18,525 nt of DNA, from assembly GCA_028281075.1 (NCBI GenBank), contig JANQKO010000274.1, positions 1 to 18,525 on the forward strand. The letters run 5' to 3'. A model generated the notes under the pieces. That model was not told the DNA's origin, made no database searches, and worked only from the letters and a program-made list of their open reading frames with translations. A program made the position numbers and the translations under genes. The stretch's first letter is position 1, and each line of letters starts with the position of its first letter. Below are positions 7,748-14,285 of the stretch, one piece after another. The stretch is from Alphaproteobacteria bacterium (GTDB lineage Bacteria > Pseudomonadota > Alphaproteobacteria > GCA-2731375).

Positions 7748-8905
7748 TCAGGCCTCCAGTTCGGGGATGTCGATGGTGCGGCGCTCGGCCCAGCTCCGCA
7801 GGCCCAGCTCGGCCAATTGCACGCCCTTGGCGCCCTCGCGCAGGTTCCAGGGGAACGGCTCGTCGCCGCCCTCGTAGAGGTGCCGGATGAACAGCTCCCA
7901 CTCGGCCTTGAAGGCGTTGTCGTGGTCCATGCTGTCGGGCACTTCGTCCCAGTTCGCCCAATAGTCGATGCTGGACGGCACATCCGGATTCCAGACCGGC
8001 TTCGGCGTGTTGACGCGCGATTGCGTGCGGCAGTCGCGCAGGCCCGCGACGGCCGAGCCGTGCGTGCCGTCGACCTGCAGCGTCAGCAGGTCGTCCCGCC
8101 GCACCCGCACGGCCCAGGACGAGTTGAACTGGGCGATGATGTCGCCGTCGAGCTCGAAGATGGCGTAAGCGGAGTCGTCGGCCGTCACGTCATAGGCCCG
8201 GTCCCGCTCGTCCCAGCGCGTCGGCACGTGGATGGCGCCGCGGCAGGTCACCGACCGCACGGGCCCGAACAGGTTGTCCAGCACGTAGCGCCAGTGCGCC
8301 AGCATGTCGACGATGATGCCGCCGCCTTCGTCCTTCTTGTAGTTCCAGGACGGCCGCTGCGCCGGCTGCAGGTCGCCCTCGAACACCCAGTAGCCGAACT
8401 CGCCGCGTACCGACAGAATCCGGCCGAAGAAGCCGGCGTCGTTGAGCAGTTTCAGCTTGCGCAGGCCCGGCAGCCAGAGCTTGTCCTGCACGACGCCGTG
8501 CTTGACGCCGGCGTCGCGGGCGAGGCGATAGACGTCGATGGCGTCGGCCAGCGATGCCGCCGTCGGCTTCTCGCAGTAGATATGCTTGCCCCTGGCGATG
8601 GCCTTGCGCAGCAGGTCGGCGCGGGCAAGCGTCGTCGCCGCGTCGAAGAACAGTTCGTCATCGCCGTTGTCGAGCGCCGCGTCGAGATCGGTGGTCCAGC
8701 GCTCAACGCCGTAGCGGCGGGCGAGGTCGCCGGTCTTGCCGGCGTTGCGGCCGACCAGGATGGGGTCGGGCATCACCCGTTCGCCGCTCGCCAGTCGCAC
8801 GCCGCCCTGCTCCATGATCGCCAGGACGGAGCGGACCAGGTGCTGGTTCGTGCCCATGCGGCCGGTGACGCCGTTCATGATGATGCCGAGGCGGCGTTCG
8901 CTCAT
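7748..8905 (-). CDS. Gfo/Idh/MocA family oxidoreductase with a DapB-like nucleotide-binding motif
   Basis: The 385-aa protein has an N-terminal Rossmann motif NGVTGRMG (about 11-18), which resembles the GxxGRMG of dihydrodipicolinate reductase more than the common GxGxxG of Gfo/Idh proteins. The family catalytic-site Lys is in YCEKPTA (about residue 110). The middle part has GEFGYWVFEG and DEGGGIIVDMLAHWRYVLDNLFG, the conserved substrate-domain stretch with His/Trp. It most likely oxidises a sugar or sugar-acid hydroxyl with NAD(P). GGAGTGAGAC lies just upstream of the ATG. It starts three bases after the ABC ATPase gene and three bases before DUF993, suggesting that its product feeds the DUF993 lyase. 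Confidence 0.87.
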   Translation of the reverse strand: MSERRLGIIMNGVTGRMGTNQHLVRSVLAIMEQGGVRLASGERVMPDPILVGRNAGKTGDLARRYGVERWTTDLDAALDNGDDELFFDAATTLARADLLRKAIARGKHIYCEKPTAASLADAIDVYRLARDAGVKHGVVQDKLWLPGLRKLKLLNDAGFFGRILSVRGEFGYWVFEGDLQPAQRPSWNYKKDEGGGIIVDMLAHWRYVLDNLFGPVRSVTCRGAIHVPTRWDERDRAYDVTADDSAYAIFELDGDIIAQFNSSWAVRVRRDDLLTLQVDGTHGSAVAGLRDCRTQSRVNTPKPVWNPDVPSSIDYWANWDEVPDSMDHDNAFKAEWELFIRHLYEGGDEPFPWNLREGAKGVQLAELGLRSWAERRTIDIPELEA

Positions 8906-8908
8906 GTC

Positions 8909-9688
8909 TCACTCCATGCCCAGTAGTTTGTAGATCCGCCGCGTGTAGACGCCGAAATTCTCGTGCGTCTTCATGTCCAGAAGGCGCGGATACGGCAGGT
9001 CGATCTCGAAGTTGTCGGCCATGCGCGCCGGCCCCGCCGTCAGTACCGCGCAGCGCGAGCCCAGGAACACGGCTTCCTGGATGCTGTGGGTGACGAACAT
9101 GATTGTCTTGCGGCTTTCCGACCAGATCCGCAGCAGCTCCAGGTTCATCTTCTCGCGGGTCAGGGCGTCCAGCGCGCCGAAGGGTTCGTCCATCAGCACC
9201 AGCTTGGGGTCGTGCACCAGCGCCCGGGCGATCGACGCCCGCTGCTGCATGCCGCCCGACAGCTCGTAGGGGAACTTGTCCTCGAAGCCCTCCAGGCCGA
9301 CCATGCGCAACAGGTCACGCGCGCGGTCGCGGCTTTCGGCCCGCGGCAGGCCGAGGATCTCGGTCGGCAGCAGCACGTTGTCAATGATCCGCCGCCATTT
9401 CAGCAGCAGCGACTGCTGGAACACCATGCCGATATCGCGCCCCGGATCGAAGGGATCGGCCGGCGTGCCAATCTCGACGCTGCCGGCGTCGTGGCCGTGC
9501 AGGCCGGCGAGGATCTTCAGGACGGTGGTCTTGCCGCAGCCCGACGGCCCGACCAGTGAGACCAGTTCGCCAGCGGCGACATTCAGCGTCACGTCCGAGA
9601 CGGCCAGGAACTCCTGCCCCCGCGTGCGGTAGACCTTGCGGACGTTCTCCAGCCGGATGAACGCGTCGGTGGCGTGCGCTCCGGTCAT
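8909..9688 (-). CDS. ABC transporter ATP-binding protein, nitrate/sulfonate/taurine-type (SsuB/TauB-like)
   Basis: The 259-aa protein carries the full ATPase set: Walker A GPSGCGKTT (about 47-55), a Q-loop in GMVFQQSLLLKW (about 92-103), the ABC signature LSGGMQQR (about 143-150), Walker B LVLMDEP followed by the D-loop FGALDA, and the switch His in MFVTHS. The wording of the Q-loop and Walker B regions is typical of the SsuB/TauB/NrtD group. It energises the permease at 9685-10449, whose stop it overlaps by 4 bp. The matching substrate-binding protein is the divergent gene at 13087-14082. Confidence 0.95.
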   Translation of the reverse strand: MTGAHATDAFIRLENVRKVYRTRGQEFLAVSDVTLNVAAGELVSLVGPSGCGKTTVLKILAGLHGHDAGSVEIGTPADPFDPGRDIGMVFQQSLLLKWRRIIDNVLLPTEILGLPRAESRDRARDLLRMVGLEGFEDKFPYELSGGMQQRASIARALVHDPKLVLMDEPFGALDALTREKMNLELLRIWSESRKTIMFVTHSIQEAVFLGSRCAVLTAGPARMADNFEIDLPYPRLLDMKTHENFGVYTRRIYKLLGME

Positions 9689-10449
9689 TCGACGCGGGCG
9701 TCACGCACGACGAGCAGCAGCTCGAGCATCAGCACCAGGGCGTAGAGCACGACGCCGACGAAGGTGATCAGCAGCACGGCCATGAACATGGCCGCCGTGT
9801 CGAGCGTCACCTGCACCTGCAGCATCAGGTAGCCCAGGCCCTTCTCCGACGCGATGAACTCGCCGACGATGGCGCCGGCCACGGCCAGCACCACCGCGAC
9901 CTTCATGCCCGAAAAGATGTACGGCAGCGCGCCCGGAAGCTGGATCTTGGTGAAGACCTGCCAGCGCGAGGCCTTCAAGGCGCGGACCAGATCGATCAGC
10001 TCCGGCTCGACCTCGTTCAGGCCGCGGGCCGTGGTGATCAGGATCGGCAGGAAGCAGATGCTGAAGGCGATGATGATGTTGGGTCCGATGCCGTAGGAGA
10101 ACCAGACGATGAAAATCGGCCCGAGCGCCACCTTGGGGATCATGTTGAGACTCACGATCACCGGCATGAAGGCGTCGTTCAGCCATTTCGACCAGGAGAA
10201 CAGCAGCGCCAGCAGCACGCCGACCACGACCGCCAGCCAGAAGCCGCCGAACACGGACGCCGCCGTCACCAGCGTGTTCGACCACCAGTTATAATCCTCG
10301 AACAGAGTCGCGAAGGTGGCGAGCGGCGTCGGCATGATATAGGCCTCGACCTCGCCCAGCGTGATCCAGAGTTGCCAGACCGCGATCACCGCCAGGTGCA
10401 TGACGACGACCAGGACCCAGCGGCCGATCCGTTCCCTGCGATTCTCCAT
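9685..10449 (-). CDS. ABC transporter permease, SsuC/TauC-like
   Basis: The 254-aa protein has about six membrane segments (first near 10-30, last near 222-246). The ATPase-coupling EAA loop is ELIDLVRALKASRWQVFTKI (about 151-170), followed by the conserved LPGALPYIFSGMK. The segment IPKVALGPIFIVWFSYG is characteristic of permeases for nitrate, sulfonates, taurine and thiamine precursors. It forms the channel with the ATPase encoded immediately downstream. It starts 12 bp after the dioxygenase gene with no clear ribosome binding site, so some translational coupling is likely. Confidence 0.94.
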   Translation of the reverse strand: MENRRERIGRWVLVVVMHLAVIAVWQLWITLGEVEAYIMPTPLATFATLFEDYNWWSNTLVTAASVFGGFWLAVVVGVLLALLFSWSKWLNDAFMPVIVSLNMIPKVALGPIFIVWFSYGIGPNIIIAFSICFLPILITTARGLNEVEPELIDLVRALKASRWQVFTKIQLPGALPYIFSGMKVAVVLAVAGAIVGEFIASEKGLGYLMLQVQVTLDTAAMFMAVLLITFVGVVLYALVLMLELLLVVRDARVE

Positions 10450-10461
10450 GCGGACGGTCTG

Positions 10462-11205
10462 TCAGCCCAGCGTCACGAACTTGTCGCGATCGTAGACGAG
10501 CGCCGGCGTCGTCAGGTCGATACCGGCGGCGTAGTAATGGATCGCGACCGCGCGCCGCCACTTGTCCGAGCGGTTGTCCGACGATTGATGCAGCGTGTTG
10601 CCGTGGTGGAACGAGACGCCTCCCTTCGGCACCGGGGCCGGCGTCATCGGATGGCGCGCCGCCTCGTCGGCCGGGACCTGCAGGTTGAACGGCGCGTCCG
10701 CCGGCGCGACGTGGTCATAGACCGGACCCCGGTTGCTGCCGTCGCCGAAATAGAGGCAGCCGTTCTCCGTGGTCGCCGCGTCAAGCGCCACCCAGGCCGT
10801 GACCATGCCGTCGCGGTCGTTCGGCCCGAAATAGTAGTTGTCCTGATGCACCGGCTTCGGCCCGCCGCCATGCGGCGGCTTGAAGAAGATCTGGCTGAAG
10901 GCGACGCCGGCCGGCCGCTCGATCAGGTCGGCCACCATCGCCAGCAGCACGTCGTCCCCGGCGAGCGCGCGAAACGCCGGCCGATGGAACACCGGCTGGT
11001 CCAGCTTGCGCAGGACGTCGGGCGCGCCGACGGCCCGTTCCAGATACCAGTCGCGGTCGGCCGCATCCATGCCGGCGACAAAGTCACGTCCCCAGGCCTC
11101 GGCGTCGGCGACCGCCGCGTCCATGCGCGCGGCCGTGAAGACCTCGGGCACCGTCAGGTGACCGGCGTGGCGATATTCGGCCTGTTGTTCCGGAGTCAGC
11201 GCCAT
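10462..11205 (-). CDS. Phytanoyl-CoA dioxygenase (PhyH) family Fe(II)/2-oxoglutarate-dependent oxygenase
   Basis: The 247-aa protein has the facial-triad signature of the cupin-fold oxygenases. The HxD pair is in PVHQDNYYFG (His 120, Asp 122), and the distal His (about 205) is in the family-typical GNTLHQSSDN. It is followed by an Arg pair (217-218) suited to bind the 2-oxoglutarate carboxylate, and AIHYYA. The pattern TAWVALDAATTENGCLYFGDGS is standard for PhyH. It would hydroxylate a small substrate at the expense of 2-oxoglutarate and O2. The frame is open far upstream, through the neighbouring gene, but the start at 11205 fits the family N-terminus (LTPEQQAEYRHAGHLTVPEVF) and lies two bases after the neighbouring stop. 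Being between an aldolase and an ABC transporter points to catabolism of the imported compound. Confidence 0.9.
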   Translation of the reverse strand: MALTPEQQAEYRHAGHLTVPEVFTAARMDAAVADAEAWGRDFVAGMDAADRDWYLERAVGAPDVLRKLDQPVFHRPAFRALAGDDVLLAMVADLIERPAGVAFSQIFFKPPHGGGPKPVHQDNYYFGPNDRDGMVTAWVALDAATTENGCLYFGDGSNRGPVYDHVAPADAPFNLQVPADEAARHPMTPAPVPKGGVSFHHGNTLHQSSDNRSDKWRRAVAIHYYAAGIDLTTPALVYDRDKFVTLG

Positions 11206-11207
11206 GT

Positions 11208-12296
11208 TTACGCCCTTGCTGCCTGTTGCATGTCGCCGTCCAGCCAGCGCGACAGGTTCGCGGCGACGAAATCGTCGTCGATCAGGTGCGGATAGTCGGC
11301 GCGGACCCGGTCGATCTCGTCCGCCTGTCCCGGGCTCAGCCACTCGTCCGGATCGAGGCACCAGATACCGTCCAGCAGCCCCTGCCGCCGCAGCACCTCG
11401 TGGCAGCCGGCGATGCAGCCGTGGAAGTCGTTGGCGACGTCGAAGATGGCGGCGTTGCAGTCGGTGACCTGCGAGTCGAGCTGCAGCAGGTCGGCCGTCA
11501 CGACGCCGTGCTCGGCCGCGGCCCGCGTGCGTTCCAGCAGCTCCACGGCCCGTTTGACCCAGACGCTCCAATGGCCCAACAGGCCGCCGCGCACCCGCAC
11601 CACCACGTCCGCGCCGCCGCGCCGCACCGCGAACGGCGTCAGCAGGTCGAGCACGATGTGATCGTCGTTGCCGGTATAGAGCGTCACCCGTTCCTCGGCC
11701 CCGGCCGCGACGACGCCACGCACCACGTCCAGCGTGCGATAGCGGTTGAACGGCGCCATCTTGATGGCGACCACATTGTCGATCTCGGCGAAGCGGCGCC
11801 AGAAGGTCTGCGGCAGCGGCACGCCGCCGACCGCCGGCTGCAGATAAAAGCCGACCAGCGGCATGCGCGCGGCCACGGCCCGGCAATGATCGATGATCTC
11901 GTCCTCGCCGGCGCCGCGGAACGCCGCCAGGCTCAACAGCCCGGCGTGATAGCCCAGGTCCAGCGCCACGTCCGCCTCGGCCAAGGCCTGTCGCGTGCGG
12001 CCGACCAGGCCGGCGACGCGTACCAGCGGCCGGTCCGTCCAGCCGTCCATCTCTTCCGCCGCGAGCCGCAGCACCGGTTCGTAGAGACCGATGTCGCGGA
12101 TCGCGAACTGGGTCGTGTGCACGCCCACCGCCAGGCCGCCGGCGCCAGCATCGATATAGTAGCGCGACAAGGCCCGCTGGCGGCGCTCGTCGAGCGCGCG
12201 ATGCGCGGTCAGCGCCAGTGGATGCGCCGGGATCACCGCGCCCCGGCGCAGCACGGCCATCACCTCGGCCGGCAGGTCCGTCCAGTGCCGGTTCAT
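11208..12296 (-). CDS. Dihydrodipicolinate synthase/N-acetylneuraminate lyase family protein
   Basis: The 362-aa protein keeps the active-site layout of class I aldolases of the DapA superfamily. There is a Thr pair in AVGVHTTQF (about 61-62) where DapA has GTTGE, a Tyr in GFYLQPAVGG (about 151) where DapA has YNxP, and the Schiff-base Lys in VVAIKMAPFNRY (about 179). It is longer than DapA (about 290 aa), with an extra C-terminal region rich in DPDEW and DYPHLIDDDF. It probably catalyses a retro-aldol or dehydration reaction on a keto acid or keto sugar rather than lysine biosynthesis, given its catabolic neighbours. It overlaps the tetR stop by 4 bp and is probably cotranscribed with tetR. 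It is a second DapA-fold enzyme in this locus beside DUF993. Confidence 0.85.
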   Translation of the reverse strand: MNRHWTDLPAEVMAVLRRGAVIPAHPLALTAHRALDERRQRALSRYYIDAGAGGLAVGVHTTQFAIRDIGLYEPVLRLAAEEMDGWTDRPLVRVAGLVGRTRQALAEADVALDLGYHAGLLSLAAFRGAGEDEIIDHCRAVAARMPLVGFYLQPAVGGVPLPQTFWRRFAEIDNVVAIKMAPFNRYRTLDVVRGVVAAGAEERVTLYTGNDDHIVLDLLTPFAVRRGGADVVVRVRGGLLGHWSVWVKRAVELLERTRAAAEHGVVTADLLQLDSQVTDCNAAIFDVANDFHGCIAGCHEVLRRQGLLDGIWCLDPDEWLSPGQADEIDRVRADYPHLIDDDFVAANLSRWLDGDMQQAARA

Positions 12297-12976
12297 GGCC
12301 TGAGATACCCCAGAATAACCGCGATGGCATGCGCCTCGCGCGTCTGCAGCGCCGCCTTGGCGCTGAGGTCGGCGCCCATGATCGTCGACAGCGTGTGGAT
12401 GTTGGAAAAGTAGAAATAGCAGACGCCGGTGATCGAGATGAAAAGCTGGGTCGGATCGACGTCGTCGCGGAAATCGCCGCGTTCGGCGCCGCGCCGCAGC
12501 AGGTCGCCGATCATCGCCAGCATCTCCGAATGCAGCTCGCGCACCCGCTTCGATTTCTTCAGGTGGCGCGCCTGGTGCAGGTTCTCGCTGTTCAGCAGGC
12601 GGATGAAGTGCGGTGCCTCGACCAGGTAGTTGAAGGTAAAGCGGATCAGCTCGCGCATGCCGGCGATCGGTTCCAGCTCGGTCAGATGCAGCCGGGTCTC
12701 GGCCCCGCGGATGCGCTCGTAGGCGCGCTCCAGCACGGCCAGGAACAGGTCTTCCTTGTTGCCGAAATAATGGTACAGCATGCGCTTGTTGGCGCCGGCC
12801 CGCTGGGCGATCTCGTCGACCCGCGCCCCGCCCAGGCCCTTGTCCGCGAATTCCGCCAGCGCCGCCCGCAGGATGTTCTCCCGCGTGCGCTCGGGATCGC
12901 GCCGGGCCGGCGGCGCCGGGGCGGTCGTCTCGGACCCTGTCCCGGCCCCGGCGGCGGATTCATTGACAGCAGCCAT
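12293..12976 (-). CDS. TetR/AcrR family transcriptional regulator
   Basis: The 227-aa protein has a disordered Ala/Pro-rich head of about 25 residues, then a TetR DNA-binding domain: TRENILRAALAEFADKGLGGARVDEIAQRAGANKRMLYHYFGNKEDLF (given here as the region about 31-78, ending in the diagnostic YHYFGNKEDLF). The C-terminal ligand domain has FISITGVCYFYFSNIHTLS near its end, which may belong to the RutR/YcdC-like or a related TetR_C group. It is first in the minus-strand operon and divergent from the substrate-binding-protein gene. The palindrome at 12998-13013 lies in the shared control region, so autoregulation is likely. The ligand is probably the transported compound or a metabolite of it. 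Confidence 0.93.
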   Translation of the reverse strand: MAAVNESAAGAGTGSETTAPAPPARRDPERTRENILRAALAEFADKGLGGARVDEIAQRAGANKRMLYHYFGNKEDLFLAVLERAYERIRGAETRLHLTELEPIAGMRELIRFTFNYLVEAPHFIRLLNSENLHQARHLKKSKRVRELHSEMLAMIGDLLRRGAERGDFRDDVDPTQLFISITGVCYFYFSNIHTLSTIMGADLSAKAALQTREAHAIAVILGYLRP

Positions 12977-12992
12977 GCGGTCTATCTATTCT
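12963..12992 (+). promoter_or_regulatory. Candidate sigma70-type promoter for the divergent substrate-binding-protein gene
   Basis: TTGACA at 12963-12968 and TATTCT at 12987-12992 are separated by 18 bases on the plus strand. The -35 box lies inside the first codons of tetR on the opposite strand. The predicted transcript start, around 12999, falls on the palindrome at 12998-13013. The leader to the ATG at 13087 would be about 88 bases. Confidence 0.6.
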
Positions 12993-12997
12993 GCCGA

Positions 12998-13013
12998 GTA
13001 ACCAACTGGTTAC
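12998..13013. promoter_or_regulatory. Palindromic operator between tetR and the divergent transporter gene
   Basis: GTAACCA and TGGTTAC form perfect 7-bp arms around AC. Further GTAAC half-sites follow at 13019-13023 and 13024-13028. The pattern ACCA-N2-TGGT with flanking T/A is of the kind bound by TetR-family dimers. Its core matches the operator upstream of tctC at 13 of 14 bases. It covers the expected transcript start of the plus-strand gene and lies 22 bases from the tetR start. Confidence 0.75.
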
Positions 13014-13086
13014 AACAGGTAACGTAACGCCGCGCCCTTGGCAAGACCAGCCTGACGGCGCCGGCCGTGTAGCAGGGAGACACAGC

Positions 13087-14082
13087 ATGCGTCGCCACCT
13101 CGTCGCCATCGGCGCCGGCATCGCCATGGCCATCGCCGCAACGGCATCGGCCCAGGCCGCCGAAAAGGTCAGCTTCATCCTGAATTGGGTCGCCGGCGGC
13201 GACCATGCCCCGGTCTACTACGCGAAGGCGCAGGGCTGGTACGCGGATGCCGGCATCGACCTCACCATCGAGCAAGGCAAAGGCTCGACGCTGTCGTCGC
13301 AGCGTGTCGGCATCGGCAAGAACCAGCTCGGCATCGCCGATCTCGGCACCGCGCTGGTCAATCGCGGCAAGGGCGCCGATCTGGTCGCCGTGTTCAACAT
13401 CTACGCCAACTCGCCCTACGGCCTCTACTGGAAGAAGAGCTCGGGCATCACCGGGCTGAAAGACTTCCCCGGCAAGAAGATCGGCAATCCGCCGTGGGAC
13501 GCCGCGCGCCAGATGTGGCCGGCCATGGCCAAGGCGGCCGATATCGACCCGAACTCGGTGACCTGGGTCAACGTGCAGCCGAACGCCAAGATCGCGTCCT
13601 TGAAGTCCGACAGCATCCATATCACCACGTCGTTCTACAACATCCACTTCATCTTCCAGCGCGTGTTCGGCGACGACATGGGTTTCCTCGCCCTGCGCGA
13701 CATCGGCATCAATCCCTACGGCAACTCGGTGATCGCCAACGGCGCCTTCCTGAAGGAGAAGCCCGAGGTGGTGAAGGCCTTCGTACGGGTGACGCAGAAG
13801 GCCTATCACGCCTGCGTCGCCGCGCCCGATCCCTGCATCGACGCCCTGCTCGCGGCCAACAGCGGCCTCAAGCGCCCCGACAGCGTCGCCAACTGGAAGC
13901 TGGTCGAGGAGCTGATGAGCGACACGAACTCGCGCAGCGTCGCGCTCGGCCATTTCGACCCGGGCCGCATGCAGGACGACTACAAGCTGATCGAGACCTA
14001 TTTCAACCTGGAGAAGCCGTTCGACATTACCCAGGCCTACTCGAACGACTTTCTCGACACGTCGCTGAAAATGACGAAATAG
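13087..14082 (+). CDS. ABC transporter substrate-binding protein (NMT1/SsuA/THI5-like)
   Basis: The 331-aa protein has a signal peptide (MRRHLVAIGAGIAMAIAAT, cleavage likely after AQA at about residue 24). The mature start KVSFILNWVAGGDHAPVYYAKAQG matches the family pattern in which the ligand pocket is formed by the first strand and the following YxAxxxG loop. It continues with GWYADAGIDLTIEQGKGS and LGIADLGTALVNRGKGADLVAVFN. Members deliver nitrate, sulfonates, taurine, pyrimidine or other small polar compounds to SsuBC-type transporters. The cognate permease and ATPase are at 9685-10449 and 8909-9688, in the opposite direction across tetR. AGGGAGA precedes the ATG by about seven bases. It is monocistronic, ending at a hairpin and a terminator. 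Confidence 0.93.
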   Translation: MRRHLVAIGAGIAMAIAATASAQAAEKVSFILNWVAGGDHAPVYYAKAQGWYADAGIDLTIEQGKGSTLSSQRVGIGKNQLGIADLGTALVNRGKGADLVAVFNIYANSPYGLYWKKSSGITGLKDFPGKKIGNPPWDAARQMWPAMAKAADIDPNSVTWVNVQPNAKIASLKSDSIHITTSFYNIHFIFQRVFGDDMGFLALRDIGINPYGNSVIANGAFLKEKPEVVKAFVRVTQKAYHACVAAPDPCIDALLAANSGLKRPDSVANWKLVEELMSDTNSRSVALGHFDPGRMQDDYKLIETYFNLEKPFDITQAYSNDFLDTSLKMTK

Positions 14083-14095
14083 GATTTGGCCATGA

Positions 14096-14177
14096 CTTGA
14101 CCCGTCCCGCTCCCTACCCGACCACCCACGGGAAACATGCTTGATGGGTGGTCGGGTGGGGAGCGGGACGGGTCAAG
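14096..14177. repeat. Long hairpin: 33-bp inverted repeat with a 16-base loop
   Basis: Arms at 14096-14128 and 14145-14177 are complementary over all 33 positions, with one T-G wobble. The loop is 14129-14144. The arms are C-rich on the left and G-rich on the right. It begins 14 bases after the stop of the substrate-binding-protein gene. No T-run follows, and the stem is about three times longer than a normal terminator, so termination is not its obvious role. A genome-repeated palindromic unit (REP- or MITE-like) or an RNase III-processed mRNA 3' structure are the main options. Confidence 0.9.
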
Positions 14178-14234
14178 CGCATTCAACATTGAGATAACAC
14201 CGCCGCCCGGCCAACGGGCGCACGCGTACAATTC

Positions 14235-14268
14235 GGCCGCCGCCCTTTGGGGCGCGGCCATTATTTTT
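14235..14268 (+). terminator. Intrinsic terminator after the substrate-binding-protein gene
   Basis: GGCCGC (14235-14240), a bulged C, and GCCC (14242-14245) pair with GGGC and GCGGCC (14250-14259) around the loop TTTG. The T-rich stretch ATTATTTTT follows at 14260-14268. It is in the right orientation to end the plus-strand transcript. A smaller hairpin (CGCCCG/CGGGCG, 14204-14220) stands between it and the long repeat. Confidence 0.75.
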
Positions 14269-14285
14269 CTACATCGGAATTGGCC

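Noticed and set aside
6593..8926. Plus-strand open frame of about 777 codons opposite the DUF993 and Gfo/Idh genes
   Set aside because: It lies antisense to two clear family members, is low-complexity and rich in Arg/Gly/Val/Gln/His, and has no domain pattern. It is a product of the GC-rich codon usage of the real genes.
11206..12330. Upstream extension of the PhyH frame across the whole DapA-like gene
   Set aside because: The sequence is Arg/Gly-rich shadow of the DapA-like gene. PhyH homology starts at the ATG at 11205.
12982..13953. Minus-strand open frame of 323 codons opposite the substrate-binding protein
   Set aside because: The plus-strand protein has a signal peptide and clear family motifs. 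The antisense frame has no recognisable domain and would run through the control region.
14096..14177. Long hairpin read as the transcription terminator of the substrate-binding-protein gene
   Set aside because: No T-run follows either arm, and a standard terminator is present at 14235-14268.
14204..14220. CGCCCG/CGGGCG hairpin as an independent terminator
   Set aside because: The stem is only six base pairs and no T-run follows. It may simply be part of the 3' structured region.
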